Source of the DNA: Xanthomonas campestris pv. phormiicola
GTDB taxonomy: Bacteria; Pseudomonadota; Gammaproteobacteria; Xanthomonadales; Xanthomonadaceae
Assembly: GCA_025666215.1 (NCBI GenBank)
Contig: CP102593.1
Location: 4,663,001 to 4,727,000, forward strand
Direction of reading: 5' to 3'
DNA length: 64,000 nt
Below are positions 50,060 to 60,529 of this stretch, piece after piece. The translations under genes and the position numbers were made by a program. A model generated the notes under the pieces. That model made no database searches, had not been told where the DNA came from, and saw only the letters and a program-made list of their open reading frames with translations. Numbering within the stretch: position 1 is the stretch's first letter; the number at the start of each line of letters is the position of its first letter.

Positions 50060-51256
50060 TTGGAATGGATCGCACACCTGGCTCACACTGGCACCTTGCT
50101 GCTCGTCAACGCATTATTGGCGGCGGTCTCCTCGGCGATGTTCCTCGCCCTGCATTTGACGCGACGCAAAGCCAAACACACCAGAGGCTTGCTGCTTCTT
50201 AGCCTGAGTTACGGCACATTCGCCGCAGGCTTCGGCGCATTGCTGCTGCCGCGCGCAGCGCCGGGGCACGCCGACCCGATGGGATTGATCGGCAATCTGA
50301 CGATCGATCTCGCCACGGTCCTGACCCTGTTCGCGATGAACGCCTATCTGCGGCGGCCCTTGATCCAGTTCCGGATCCTGATTCCGGTGGCGGCGATCGC
50401 AGTCGCGGAGACCTATTGCCTGCGCGGCGACGGCAACGGCAACGATCTCAGGATCATGGTGATCTTCGGCTGCACGCTGCGCGGCCTGCTGACCGTTGCC
50501 ACGGGCATGGCCTTGTGGCGCCATGCCGACGAAACCGTCCGGACCGCAGCCCGCTTCACCGCCGTCTTCCACTTCCTGTGGGCGCTCATGCTGCTGCTGC
50601 GCATCGCATGGTGGTCGACCCATCCGTCCGCGGACACGTCCTACGACCCGACCACGGTCTTCGGCTTGCTCTCGCGCATGGTGCTGACCGCGGTCATCAC
50701 GCCTGGATTCCTGTGGATGCTGACCCACGAGATATATGCGGAATTGATCCGCCATGCGTCCCAGGACGCCCTCACCGGCGTCGCCAACCGGCGCGTCATG
50801 TGGGAAAAAGGCGAGTCGGCCACGCAACGGGCGCGCAACAGGCATGCGCCGGTCACGGTGCTGATGATCGACGTCGACAACTTCAAGACCATCAACGACC
50901 GCCTTGGCCACGCAGTGGGAGACCAGGTCCTGATCGCCATCGCCGACACGCTTGCGCGGCACATCCGCAGTCCGGACGTCCTCGCCCGGGTCGGCGGCGA
51001 GGAGTTCATGGTGCTGATTCCGCATGGCGACGAATCGGTGGTGCGCGACATCGCCGAGCGCTTGCGGCGCATGGTCGAACGTCAGCACATCGTGACCCCG
51101 TCCGGCACTTCGGTCGCCTGCACGGTCAGCGTTGGCTATTGCATTTCGACCCAGGCGCAGGTCGAGTGGCAGAAGCTGGTCGTCATCGCCGACCAGGCGC
51201 TCTATGCGGCCAAGCGCGGCGGGCGCAACCGGGTGACCGGAACGGTCGTCGCATAG
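50060..51256 (+). CDS. Membrane diguanylate cyclase (GGDEF)
   Basis: A 398-residue protein with an N-terminal sensor of about seven hydrophobic helices (residues 5-220) and a C-terminal GGDEF domain that makes c-di-GMP from two GTP. The active site reads GGEEF at residues 312-316. An inhibitory I-site RSPD at 303-306 lies exactly five residues upstream, so product feedback is expected. The start is TTG at 50060 with a strong GGGGGA ribosome-binding site; a nearby ATG is out of frame. It is alone on its strand between unrelated genes. Confidence 0.9.
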   Translation: MEWIAHLAHTGTLLLVNALLAAVSSAMFLALHLTRRKAKHTRGLLLLSLSYGTFAAGFGALLLPRAAPGHADPMGLIGNLTIDLATVLTLFAMNAYLRRPLIQFRILIPVAAIAVAETYCLRGDGNGNDLRIMVIFGCTLRGLLTVATGMALWRHADETVRTAARFTAVFHFLWALMLLLRIAWWSTHPSADTSYDPTTVFGLLSRMVLTAVITPGFLWMLTHEIYAELIRHASQDALTGVANRRVMWEKGESATQRARNRHAPVTVLMIDVDNFKTINDRLGHAVGDQVLIAIADTLARHIRSPDVLARVGGEEFMVLIPHGDESVVRDIAERLRRMVERQHIVTPSGTSVACTVSVGYCISTQAQVEWQKLVVIADQALYAAKRGGRNRVTGTVVA

Positions 51257-51345
51257 CGCGTTGCCCGCGCTCAGGGATGCTGTCGGCCACACGGCGTGAG
51301 CTTGCGTCCAGACATCCAGGTACCGCGCATGCGACGCTATCGGCC

Positions 51346-52359
51346 ATGACCGACTGGCATCCTTCGCTGTACCGACACTGGTTCGCCGTCGCCCGGGCCG
51401 ACGCGCTGCGTGGGCGACCGCTGGCGGTGACGGTGATGGACCGGCATGCGGCGATCGCGCGTTGCGCCGATGGCAGCCTGCTCGCGCTGGAGGACCGCTG
51501 CCCGCACCGGCATGCGCCGCTGTCGGCCGGCTGCGCCAGCGGCGACGGCCTGGCCTGCCCCTACCACGGCTGGCGCTTCGGCCGCGACGGCGCGCTGCGC
51601 GAGATTCCCGGCATGCCGCCCGGACAGGCGCTGCCGGCGGTGCGGGTGCGCGCCTTCGCCGCGCGCGAACACGACGGCTTGATCTGGCTGCGCCCGGACC
51701 CCGACGGCGACGCGCACCCGGCGCAGCTGGTGCAGGACCTGCAACCGTCGGCGCGGCGCTTCCTGTGGCGCACGCGTTGGGAGGCGCACGTGGTCGATGC
51801 GCTGGAGAACTTCCTCGATCCGCTGCACACCCATCTGCTGCATCCGGGGCTGGTGCGCCGCGGCGGTGCGCGCACGCCGATGCGCGCCTGCCTGCAGACC
51901 GGCGCCGAGGGCTTCCATGTGGACTATGCTGGCGCCGCCGCGCAGAGCGGCTGGTTGTACCGGTTGTTCGAATCGCCGCGCACGCTGGAACGCGCGCATT
52001 TCGCCGCGCCCGGCACCGCGCAGATCGAATACCGCTATGCGCGAGGCGGCCGCGTGCGGATCAGCCTGCACTTCACCCCGGTCGGCATGCGCAGCACCGA
52101 GGTGTTCGCCAGCCTGCACGTGGACGGACGCTGGGCGCCGGCATGGGCGGTGCGCTGGCTGGTGTGGCCGCTGCTGCGCAAGGTCGGCGAGCAGGACCGG
52201 CGCATACTCGCCTTGCAGGCGCACAACCTGCGGCGTTTTCCTGGCGTGCGCGGCGCCTCGACCGCGCTGGATCTGGTCCGCGAACCGCTGCGCCGCTACT
52301 GGGACGGCGAACCGCTGCCCGCGCCCGGCGCGCAGCACGCCATCGACATCATGCTGTAG
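51346..52359 (+). CDS. Stand-alone Rieske non-haem iron oxygenase
   Basis: A 337-residue oxygenase alpha-type subunit. Rieske ligands are Cys52, His54, Cys71 and His74 ([15 protein letters not shown]). The mononuclear iron site pattern E154-x3-D158-x2-H161-x4-H166 ([13 protein letters not shown]) is intact. It is shorter than BenA and of the group acting on bulky rings (vanillate demethylase or KshA-like). No reductase or ferredoxin gene is adjacent, so electrons must come from a distant partner. Its 3' end overlaps the convergent phosphodiesterase gene by 11 bp. Confidence 0.85.
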   Translation: MTDWHPSLYRHWFAVARADALRGRPLAVTVMDRHAAIARCADGSLLALEDRCPHRHAPLSAGCASGDGLACPYHGWRFGRDGALREIPGMPPGQALPAVRVRAFAAREHDGLIWLRPDPDGDAHPAQLVQDLQPSARRFLWRTRWEAHVVDALENFLDPLHTHLLHPGLVRRGGARTPMRACLQTGAEGFHVDYAGAAAQSGWLYRLFESPRTLERAHFAAPGTAQIEYRYARGGRVRISLHFTPVGMRSTEVFASLHVDGRWAPAWAVRWLVWPLLRKVGEQDRRILALQAHNLRRFPGVRGASTALDLVREPLRRYWDGEPLPAPGAQHAIDIML

Positions 52360-55351
52360 CTTTTTCGCGCGCGCCCAGCGCGTCGATCACCTGCGCCAGT
52401 GGCGCCGGACGCCCCAGCAGATAGCCCTGCACATGGTCGCAGCCTTGCGCACGCAGCCACTGCAGCTGCGCCTCGGTCTCCACGCCTTCGGCGACCACCT
52501 CCAGGCCCAGGCTGCGGCCGAGCGTCAGCAAGGCCTCGCAGATCGACGCGTTGCGCGCGTCGCGATCCACCTCGGCGACGAAACTGCGATCGATCTTCAA
52601 CGTATCCAGCGGCAGGTCGCGCAGGTAGGCCATGCTGGAGAAGCCGGTGCCGACATCGTCCAGCGCCACGCCCACGCCAAGCGCACGCAGTTGCCGCAAC
52701 ACCTCCAGCGCCTGCTGCGGCTGCCGCATCAGGCTGCTCTCGGTCAGCTCCAGGTGCAGGCTGTCGGCGGCCAGGCCCGCTTCGGCGCAGGCCTGCACCA
52801 GGTCCGCGACCAGGTCGCCGTCGAAGAACTGCAGCGCCGACACGTTCACCGCCACCGGCAGCTCGGCCCAGCCGTGCTGCATCAGCTGGCGCCGCGCCTG
52901 CGCGGCGGCCTGCAACACCCAGCGGCCGAGCGGCAGGATCAGCCCGGTGTCCTCGCACAGCTGGATGAACTGGTCCGGGGCGATGCAGCTGCCGTCGGCC
53001 TGCGGCCAGCGGATCAGCGCCTCGAGCAGGCGCGGCGCGCCGCTGTCGGCGCGCAGGATCGGCTGGAAATGCAACTCGAACTCCTGCCGCGCGATCGCCT
53101 GATGGATGCGCCCGGCCAGGCGCAGGCGTTCGCCGATGCGCGCGGACATGCTGCGCTCGAAGCGGGCGACGCTGCGTCCATCGGCCTGCGCCGCATGCGC
53201 GGCCTGCGCGGCGCTGCCGATGGTCTCCTCGGCGCCCGCGGCATCGTCCGGGCACAGCGCCACACCGATGTGCGCCTGCAGCTGCTGGGTGAAGCCGCCG
53301 CCCTGCACCGGCGCGGACATCGCCTCGAGCAGCACCTGCAGCGCCTGCGGCAGCTGCTGCGGATCCAGGACCGCCAGCACGAAGTCCTGCGATGGCTGGT
53401 GCGCGGTCAGGCCGAAGCGTTCGCCCAGCCCACGCAGCCGCGCCGCCACCGCGCAGCGCACCGCATCGCCGGCGGCGCGGCCCAGGGTGTCGCCGATCAG
53501 CGCCAGCCCGCGCAACTGCACGTACGCCACCGCATAGCCCGCCTGCCCACGCGCATCCAGCGCCTCGGCCAGCGCGCGCGGATCGAGCAGCCCGGTGGTG
53601 ACATCGTGGCTGGCGCGGAACGCCAGTTCACGCTCGTAGGCAACGCGCTGGCTGACATCCTCGGCCAGGATCAGGCGCGCCGGCACGCCGCCGAAGTCGA
53701 CGTCGGCGCTGTGCACCCGCACCGACAGCAGGCTGCCGTCCTTGCGCCGATGGGTCCACACGCTGGGCGCATCGAAGCCGTCGCGCGGCTTGCGCACGTC
53801 CGCCAGCAGCCGTTCGGTCTCCCCCGGCGGGCGCAGGTCGAGCAGGGTCATGCCCAGGAATTCGTCGCGGCTGTAGCCGTACTGGCGGATCGCGGCCTGG
53901 TTCACTTCCAGGAAACCCAGGCTGTCCACCGCGAACAGCCAGAATGGCAGCGGGTTGCGCTCGAACACCAGGCGGAACTGACGCTCGGCATCGAACAGCC
54001 GCGCCTGCGCCTCGAGCCGTTCGCTGACGTCCTGCACCGCACCGGTCATGCACAGCCCGTCGCGGCCCTGCACCCGCGCACCGCGCGCGGCCAGCCAGCG
54101 CAGGCCGCCATCGGGCGAGTGCATGCGGTACACCACGTTGTATTCGCCGTCGCCGTGCAGCGCCTCGTCGTACAACTGCTCGACCCGCGCGCGATCGTCG
54201 TCATGCACCCGGGCCAGGAAATCGCTCAGGCGCATGCGTAGTTGCGGCGCTCCGAACAAGGTACCGCTCTGTTCGGCCAGCAGCAGGTCGCGCCGGTCGG
54301 CCTCGACCCGCCAGGTGCCGATGCCGCCCATCGCGTGCGCCAGACGCAGGTCCTCGTCGCCGCGGCGCAGGCGCTCCAGCAGCTGGCGCTGGCGGTCCTC
54401 GGCGCGGCGCAGGCTGCCCAGCAGGAAGGCGAACCCGAGCAGATACAGCAGATACCCCAGCGACGCAGCGCCGGCGAACCACCACCACGGTGCCAGCGCT
54501 TCGCGCACCGCCAGCCCGGACACCGCCAGCAACGGATAGTTGCGCCCACCACTGACCGCCAGCATGCGCGGCTGCTGGTCGAACATGGTGCGGTGCATGC
54601 CCAGCGCACTGCCCTGCGGCAGCCCACGCACCAGGCCCAACGGCAGCAGCACGCGGGTGCCGGTGGCGCCGGCAGCGGGACTGCTGGCCGCCAGCAGCAG
54701 GCCATGCGTATCGGTCAGTGCGACCACGCCATCGCGGCCGGCATCGACCCCGCCGACGACGCGCTGCAATGCCGCGACCCGCCAGCTCGCCACCACCCAA
54801 TCGCCCGACGCCAGCGGCAACGCAAGGCGCACCACCGCTTCGCCATCGGCCAGGAGTTGATAAGGACCGACGTACACCTGATCGCCATTGCGGCGCGAGC
54901 CCAGCGCCCATTCGCGCACGTCCGGATCGCCCTCCGTACCGTAGCGGCGCTGGCCCTGCGCATCCAGCAACGCAATGCCGTGCAGTTCCGGATGGCGCAG
55001 CAGCACGCTGCGCAGCGATGCCTCGATCAGCGCCGGCGCGCGTGCCGGCGTGCCGGCCAGCAGCGCCTGCGCGCCCACGCCTTCGCCGCGCAGCACCTGG
55101 CTGAGGTTGTCCAGTTCCAACTGCAGCAGGCGGTCGGCGCCGGTCGCCAGCGCCAGGCTCTGCCGTTGCGCGGCGGCCAGGCGGTTGCCGCGGTCCTGCA
55201 CCAGGACATAGGCCAGCCCGCAGGCCAGCAGCAGCGCCAACCCCGCGCCCCACACCAGGATCGCCTGCAACGGCGCCCGCAGCGCGCGCCGCAGGCGCTG
55301 CCTGAAGCGGACGTCGTGGCCCTTGTCGGCGGAAAGGAAGCGGGGCTGCAT
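52349..55351 (-). CDS. Membrane c-di-GMP phosphodiesterase with degenerate GGDEF and active EAL
   Basis: A 1000-residue protein: TM1 at about 30-50, a periplasmic sensor domain to about 290, TM2 at about 300-325, two PAS domains, a GGDEF domain and a C-terminal EAL domain. The GGDEF signature is replaced by PSQDF, so cyclase activity is unlikely. The EAL site is complete: Glu777 (EAL), Asn836, Glu868, Asp898/Asp899 (DDVGTG), Lys919 and Glu955. It should hydrolyse c-di-GMP. The start at 55351 sits just before TM1; the open frame upstream lacks protein character. Confidence 0.9.
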   Translation of the reverse strand: MQPRFLSADKGHDVRFRQRLRRALRAPLQAILVWGAGLALLLACGLAYVLVQDRGNRLAAAQRQSLALATGADRLLQLELDNLSQVLRGEGVGAQALLAGTPARAPALIEASLRSVLLRHPELHGIALLDAQGQRRYGTEGDPDVREWALGSRRNGDQVYVGPYQLLADGEAVVRLALPLASGDWVVASWRVAALQRVVGGVDAGRDGVVALTDTHGLLLAASSPAAGATGTRVLLPLGLVRGLPQGSALGMHRTMFDQQPRMLAVSGGRNYPLLAVSGLAVREALAPWWWFAGAASLGYLLYLLGFAFLLGSLRRAEDRQRQLLERLRRGDEDLRLAHAMGGIGTWRVEADRRDLLLAEQSGTLFGAPQLRMRLSDFLARVHDDDRARVEQLYDEALHGDGEYNVVYRMHSPDGGLRWLAARGARVQGRDGLCMTGAVQDVSERLEAQARLFDAERQFRLVFERNPLPFWLFAVDSLGFLEVNQAAIRQYGYSRDEFLGMTLLDLRPPGETERLLADVRKPRDGFDAPSVWTHRRKDGSLLSVRVHSADVDFGGVPARLILAEDVSQRVAYERELAFRASHDVTTGLLDPRALAEALDARGQAGYAVAYVQLRGLALIGDTLGRAAGDAVRCAVAARLRGLGERFGLTAHQPSQDFVLAVLDPQQLPQALQVLLEAMSAPVQGGGFTQQLQAHIGVALCPDDAAGAEETIGSAAQAAHAAQADGRSVARFERSMSARIGERLRLAGRIHQAIARQEFELHFQPILRADSGAPRLLEALIRWPQADGSCIAPDQFIQLCEDTGLILPLGRWVLQAAAQARRQLMQHGWAELPVAVNVSALQFFDGDLVADLVQACAEAGLAADSLHLELTESSLMRQPQQALEVLRQLRALGVGVALDDVGTGFSSMAYLRDLPLDTLKIDRSFVAEVDRDARNASICEALLTLGRSLGLEVVAEGVETEAQLQWLRAQGCDHVQGYLLGRPAPLAQVIDALGAREKATA

Positions 55352-55466
55352 AGGTCCTGCATAGAGCGGCCTGGGCGTGGCGATCTTGACCCGGCGATGG
55401 CGCCGCGACGCACGCCGTGCAGCGGATCGGCCGTACGGTTCAGCTTCGCAGGCGCGGGCGCCCCGC

Positions 55467-56387
55467 TCAATCGGGCCACTGCGCCAGCCGCTGCGGGACG
55501 AGGCCGACCCGGCGGCAGGCGCGTTGCGCGATGCCGTCGTTGAGCGCGATGCGGAACAGCGGCGCCAGCCCCTGCAGCACCCGCGACGCGGCCGCGGCCT
55601 GGGCGCGTTGCAGGCGCCCGCGCTCGAGCATCGCGCTCGCCCACGGCGGCAGCAGCGCCGCGCCGGCGCCGAGGAACAGCTCGCGCGACAGGCCCGCTGC
55701 CGGCACCGGCAGGCGCAGGCCGGCCAGCACCGCGAGCACCTCGCGCGATCGCGCATCCACGCGCAAGTGCGGGCGCACCTGGTCGAAGTACGCCAGCACC
55801 TCGCGCTCGCTGGCCGGCACCGCCTGCGCGCCCAGCGCTTCGGCCACGCGCCGGCCCTCGGCGTAGTAGCGATCGGCGATGGCGACCGGCACCGCGCGGC
55901 AGTAGCGGCGATAGCCCTGCAGGAAGCCGTAGGCCTCGGTGACGTGCACCCAGGTCAGCAGCGCCGGATCGTCGGCGGCATAGGCGCGGCCGTCGGGCGT
56001 GCGGCCGCGGATCCGTGCGTGGATCGTGCGCACGCGCGCGATCAGGCGCTGCGCCTCGGCCGATGGCGCATAGCTGGTGGCGGCGACGAACTGGGTGGTG
56101 CGGCGCAGGCGCCCGACCAGGTCTTCGCGGAAATTGGAATGGTCGTAGACGCCGGCCAGCGCCAGCGGATGCAGGGTCTGCAGCAGCAGCGCGCACAGGC
56201 CGCCGGAGAGCATGCCGGGGAACTCGGCGTGGATGCGCCAGGTGACGCTGTCGGGGCCGAACAGGCCGGCATCGCCGAGCGGCTGGTCGTAGTCGATCCC
56301 GCCCTGGCCGCGCGGGAACACGTCCAGCACCCAGCGGCGGATCCGGGCGGCGGCAGGAGCGGTGAGGGTACGCAGCATGGCGGTCAT
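55467..56387 (-). CDS. MpaB/DUF2236 family oxygenase
   Basis: A 306-residue protein of the oxygenase MpaB (DUF2236) family, related to the latex-clearing protein: [31 protein letters not shown] and [13 protein letters not shown] carry the conserved histidines thought to bind haem. Substrate unknown. The start is uncertain: ATGs at 56387 and 56378 and one at 56414 are in frame, and none has a clear ribosome-binding site. Confidence 0.78.
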   Translation of the reverse strand: MTAMLRTLTAPAAARIRRWVLDVFPRGQGGIDYDQPLGDAGLFGPDSVTWRIHAEFPGMLSGGLCALLLQTLHPLALAGVYDHSNFREDLVGRLRRTTQFVAATSYAPSAEAQRLIARVRTIHARIRGRTPDGRAYAADDPALLTWVHVTEAYGFLQGYRRYCRAVPVAIADRYYAEGRRVAEALGAQAVPASEREVLAYFDQVRPHLRVDARSREVLAVLAGLRLPVPAAGLSRELFLGAGAALLPPWASAMLERGRLQRAQAAAASRVLQGLAPLFRIALNDGIAQRACRRVGLVPQRLAQWPD

Positions 56388-56624
56388 CGCGACATGGTAG
56401 CGGGCGCCGTGCATGCGTCATGCAAACCGCCGCGCGCATGGCTGGCGACTGCCTCCATGGGGCCGCGGCCTCCGGGTCGCAGCGCAGGGCGCGTGCGTGC
56501 CGCGCCGGGGGCCGCTGTCATGTGCGTGTGCAGCATGCCAATTCCGGCCATTGTGCTAGAAAGAAGCTGCTTCAAGATCGCCCAAGACACCGCCGTCCGC
56601 CACCGCATCTGCAGGGAGCCTGTC

Positions 56625-57242
56625 ATGATCGCTTTGTTCAAGGGGTTGGGGTTGTTGTTGGAGGACAATGCGCTGCACCAGCGCTCGTTCCCCGAACAGG
56701 TCGCGCACTGGCAGCACAAGAGCGAGGCGCAGCTACGCTCGGAAGTCAATTTGCTGGCCGCCGCCAAGCAGCAATGGCTGGTGGCCTCGATCATCGGCTG
56801 GCAGGCGATCTCGCTGATCATCCTGGGCGTCATCACCAATCAGCTGTGGCAGCACGACTACCACCTGACCTTCTCGCGCATCGTCATCGTGGTCACGTCG
56901 TGGGTCGCGATCCTGTTCGTGATCTGGTTCATCGCCAACATGTTCGACCGCACCGCCGGCTTCGAGCGCTGGCTCACCGCCTTCAACAGCCGCGAGCCGC
57001 TGTCGGCCGATGCGGATACGGTGGAGTGCGTCGCCGATGCGCTGAACATGGCGCGCAAGTATCCGGAGATCCTCGCGTACAAGCGCGAGGTGGTCGCCAA
57101 CCGCGAACTACGCCACGAGGACATCCGCATCATGCGCGAGATGGGCCGCATCCGCCTGCACGCCGAACTGGTCGCCGCGCTGACCCAGTTCGAGGGCGTG
57201 CCGCCGGGCGGCCAGAACGGCGTACTGCGCGTGGCCGGCTGA
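56625..57242 (+). CDS. Two-helix membrane protein, unknown
   Basis: A 205-residue protein with two transmembrane helices (about residues 51-71 and 82-103) and a helical, charged C-terminal cytoplasmic part (LNMARKYPEILAYKREVVAN). A CAGGGAG ribosome-binding site precedes the ATG. Base composition and codon use are slightly less GC-rich than in the flanking genes. No family is recognised. Confidence 0.65.
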   Translation: MIALFKGLGLLLEDNALHQRSFPEQVAHWQHKSEAQLRSEVNLLAAAKQQWLVASIIGWQAISLIILGVITNQLWQHDYHLTFSRIVIVVTSWVAILFVIWFIANMFDRTAGFERWLTAFNSREPLSADADTVECVADALNMARKYPEILAYKREVVANRELRHEDIRIMREMGRIRLHAELVAALTQFEGVPPGGQNGVLRVAG

Positions 57243-57717
57243 CGCGCATCGCAGCGCCTGCGTGCGCATCGACAGCACGCGGTTGCAGCGACATCGGCGA
57301 CGGGCGCGACGGTGCCTGCCGCAGCGCGGCCCCGCCTGCGGGCGTGGCGGCCCGCGCCGTAGCGGCCACCGCCGCGCCCTGACGCCCCCAGGGCAACCCG
57401 CTGCCGCATCCACCGCGACGCACGCCGCGCGCCCCGGCGCCGGCATCATCCGCGCTGCAGCGCTCTCGCTTTCCTAGCGACAGCCAGGCGGTGCCTGTCG
57501 CCAACGGCGTCCTGGGTGCGCCGCTGCCGCAAGTGCCGGCCTTCTCGATCATCGGCCGCCGCTGCGGCAAACGACCCCGCTTGCCCATCGCCTGCGTGCC
57601 GGGTCGCGGCTGGCCTGTGCCTGGCGGCTGCCCAGCGCCGGCGGACGGGTCTTCGCAAGCACCGCATCGCGAAATATAATCATTCTCGATTAGCCCCTTC
57701 CCCAGCCCACGGTCTCG
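57243..57717. other. Intergenic region upstream of the TonB receptor
   Basis: No gene is supported in 475 nt, though open frames exist by chance in this GC-rich DNA. Its end is AT-richer than its surroundings and contains the Fur-like box at 57669-57687. Confidence 0.55.
57669..57687. promoter_or_regulatory. Fur box upstream of the siderophore receptor
   Basis: GCGAAATATAATCATTCTC matches the 19-bp Fur consensus at 14 positions by eye, including the central ATAATCATT. It ends 30 nt before the receptor ATG, a position suited to iron-dependent repression. Confidence 0.65.
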
Positions 57718-59811
57718 ATGAAACTGCTCCCCCTCCCGCTCGCCTGCCTGCTCGGCATGGCGGCTTCCCCTTCCGCGCGCGCGGCCGATGCCGCCGATAC
57801 CGCGCAGGCCACCGTACTGCCGGCGGTACAGGTCCGCGCCGAAGCGGCCGACAGCGGCTTCCGCAGCACCAGGCCGGCGCAGTCCGACAAGTCGGATACG
57901 CCGCTGGCGCAGACGCCCTTCTCGATCACCGTGGTGCCGCGCGCGCTGCTGGACAGCCAGCAGGCGCAGACCCTGGCCGATGCCTTGCACAACGTCTCCG
58001 GCGTGGTCGCCAACACCTATGGCCGGCGCGGTTGGGACGACCTGATCATCCGCGGCCAGACCGCGTCCGACTCGCTGTTCGTCGATGGCCTGCGCACCGC
58101 CTCCAACAACCGCGTCGCCGAGCAGGTGTTCGGCATGCAGCAGGTGGAAGTGCTGAAGGGCCCGGCCTCGCTGCTGTACGGCCAGGTGCTGCCGGGCGGG
58201 CTGGTCAACCTGGTCAGCAAGCGGCCCGACGCCACGCCGCTGCGCCGCGCCGAACTGGGCGTGGGCAGCGATGGCCTGCGGGAGGGCAGCTTCGATCTGA
58301 ACCAGCCGCTGTCGGCCAACGGCAAGACCGCGCTGCGGCTCAACGGCCTGGCGATGAATGCGGACGATCCCACCGACCACGTGTATTTCCGCAGCCGCTG
58401 GATCGCCCCGGCGCTGTCGCTGGACCTGGGCGAACGCACCGACTTCGTGCTCCTCACCAGCTACCAGGAACGCGACTACATCCGCCAGCAAGGCCTGCCC
58501 TGGGAAGGCAGCGCAGAGGCCAATCCGCACGGCAAGATCGACCGCTCGCTGTTCACCGGCGAACCCACCCAGCCGCCGTACCACAGCCACCAGAGCCGCA
58601 TCGGCTACGTGCTGGACCACCGCTTCGACAACGGCTGGACCCTGCACCATGCGGCGCGCTGGCAGGCATTCGGCCTGGACGGCTTCGTCATCGCCAACAA
58701 CGGCCTGGCCGCCGACCTGCGCACGCTGCGCCGCACCGCCACCGACCAGCACTACGACGGACGCACCTGGGTGCAGGACACCTACCTGCAGCGCGGCTTC
58801 GCCACCGGCGCCTGGCAGCACACGCTGACCGTCGGCGTGGACGCGTTCAAGACCTGGGAATGGAACGTGCAATCCACCTGCCGGGTCGGCACGCTGGACG
58901 TGTACGCGCCGGTCTACGGCGGCGCGATCGTCTGCCCGGCCACGCCCAGCCGCGACAACCTCAGCGTGGTCACCTCCGGCGGCCTGTACCTGCGCGACCG
59001 CATCCAGTTCACGCCCGATTGGCAACTGTTGCTGGGCATGCGCCACGACCGCAGCCGCAACCTCAGCGAGGACTACCTCACCGGCACCAACACGCGCAAC
59101 GACGCCAGCGCCACCACCGGCTCGGCCGCGCTGATGTTCGACGCCGGCGGCGGGCTGCACCCCTATGCCAGCGTCGCCACCTCGTTCTATCCCAACGTCG
59201 GCACCGACGCGCAGGGCGCGCAGTTCGATCCGGAGCATGGCCGCCAGGTGGAGCTGGGGGTGAAGATGGAACTGGACGCGGGCACCAGCCTGAGCGTGGC
59301 GCTGTACGACCTGCGCCGGCGCAACGTGCTGCAGACCGATCCGGTCAACGACGGCTACAGCATCGCGGTGGGCGAACAGCGCAGCCGCGGCGTGGAGCTC
59401 AACGCCGCCGCCGACCTGGGCATCGGGGTCAGCCTGTTCGCCGGCTACGCCTACACCGACGCGGTGGTCACCGACGACGGCGGACAGAGCGTCACCACCG
59501 TCGGCGACCGTTTGTACAACGTGCCCAAGCACAGCGGCTCGCTGTGGCTGCAGTACGCGCCGCAAGGCGTGGACGACGGCTGGACCTTCAGCGGCGGTGC
59601 GCGCGCCGAAGGCGAGAAGACCGCCTACGGCCATCGCATTCCCGGCTACGCGGTGTTCGATGCCGGCCTGGCCTACCGCCAGGGCCATTGGCGCTACGCG
59701 TTGAATCTGAAGAACGCGTTCGACCGCGACTACTTCACCGGCGGCCTGCAGCGCGCGGTGGCGTTGGGCGATCCGCGCACGCTGCTGTTCTCGGTGGGCG
59801 TGGATTACTGA
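57718..59811 (+). CDS. TonB-dependent siderophore receptor
   Basis: A 697-residue outer-membrane receptor. Signal peptide residues 1-22; the plug domain begins with the TonB-box-like region and TPFSITVVPRALLDSQQAQT and holds IIRGQTASDSLFVDGLR and VEVLKGPASLLYGQ. A 22-strand barrel follows, ending LLFSVGVDY with the aromatic terminal residue. Plug details put it with ferric-hydroxamate/coprogen receptors (FhuE/FoxA group). A Fur box lies upstream. No siderophore synthesis or ABC import genes are nearby. Confidence 0.92.
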   Translation: MKLLPLPLACLLGMAASPSARAADAADTAQATVLPAVQVRAEAADSGFRSTRPAQSDKSDTPLAQTPFSITVVPRALLDSQQAQTLADALHNVSGVVANTYGRRGWDDLIIRGQTASDSLFVDGLRTASNNRVAEQVFGMQQVEVLKGPASLLYGQVLPGGLVNLVSKRPDATPLRRAELGVGSDGLREGSFDLNQPLSANGKTALRLNGLAMNADDPTDHVYFRSRWIAPALSLDLGERTDFVLLTSYQERDYIRQQGLPWEGSAEANPHGKIDRSLFTGEPTQPPYHSHQSRIGYVLDHRFDNGWTLHHAARWQAFGLDGFVIANNGLAADLRTLRRTATDQHYDGRTWVQDTYLQRGFATGAWQHTLTVGVDAFKTWEWNVQSTCRVGTLDVYAPVYGGAIVCPATPSRDNLSVVTSGGLYLRDRIQFTPDWQLLLGMRHDRSRNLSEDYLTGTNTRNDASATTGSAALMFDAGGGLHPYASVATSFYPNVGTDAQGAQFDPEHGRQVELGVKMELDAGTSLSVALYDLRRRNVLQTDPVNDGYSIAVGEQRSRGVELNAAADLGIGVSLFAGYAYTDAVVTDDGGQSVTTVGDRLYNVPKHSGSLWLQYAPQGVDDGWTFSGGARAEGEKTAYGHRIPGYAVFDAGLAYRQGHWRYALNLKNAFDRDYFTGGLQRAVALGDPRTLLFSVGVDY

Positions 59812-60083
59812 GCGGTTTGGACACTGCAGGAGCGGTTTCAATTGCGACGCACGGAGCCGTGCAGCTACCGGCTTCGGAAGCAGTCGGGACTGAAAGTCCC
59901 TCCCACAGTGCACCCAGCCGGCTCGCCGCAAGCCCCTTGTGGGAGCGACTTCAGTCGCGACGAGCGGAGCCGGAGACCATGCATATTCCAGTGTCCGATC
60001 GGGACCGATGGCCTGAGGCCACCTGGAGCGGCTCCTAACAAGCGACATCGTTTGGAGTGAAATACCTCGGCGACAGTCAGCGC
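59812..60083. repeat. REP-like repeat cluster after the TonB receptor
   Basis: Several copies of the GTGGGAGxGACTTCAGTC family: degenerate direct at about 59824-59850, inverted at 59883-59908, direct at 59937-59962 and a degenerate inverted copy near 60010-60035. The region lies between convergent genes and contains no gene. Confidence 0.8.
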
Positions 60084-60488
60084 TCAGCCCCGTGCGCACG
60101 GCTGTGGCGCAGCCGGCGCCTCGGGCGCGACGCATTGGCCGAAGTCGCGCGGCAGGCCGCCGAGCTGACGGCGCTGGCCGACCTGCACGTCGAATTCCTG
60201 CAGCATGCGCGGCGCGCACGCGGCCGCCGCTGCGCTGCCGGCGGCTGCGGTGGGTGCCGCGCAGGCGGCGTAGACCTGGTAGTGGCAGCGCCCGCTGCGG
60301 CTGTCGATGCAGCGGAACGTGGCCAGCCCGCCGCGGTAGGTGGTGCGGCTGAAGATCACCGCGCCCCCGCGCTCGCTGGTATGCACCACCGTCTCGCGGC
60401 TGGCGTTGGTGGACAGGTCGAAGGTGGCGTGGCCCTGGCATCCGACGATGCCGAGCAGACACGACCACAGCGCGGAGAGCAGACGCAT
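60084..60488 (-). CDS. Small putative lipoprotein
   Basis: A 134-residue exported protein with a short signal ending in a lipobox-like LLGIVGC (cysteine at about residue 17). The mature part has several cysteines (FRCIDSRSGRCHYQVYAAC) that may form disulfides. It follows the LytTR regulator by 41 nt on the same strand and may be its co-transcribed output or a separate target. No family is recognised. Confidence 0.6.
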   Translation of the reverse strand: MRLLSALWSCLLGIVGCQGHATFDLSTNASRETVVHTSERGGAVIFSRTTYRGGLATFRCIDSRSGRCHYQVYAACAAPTAAAGSAAAAACAPRMLQEFDVQVGQRRQLGGLPRDFGQCVAPEAPAAPQPCARG

Positions 60489-60529
60489 GGCGGATTCCTC
60501 GTTCCAGTGCGGGGTATGAGAGGCGGCGC

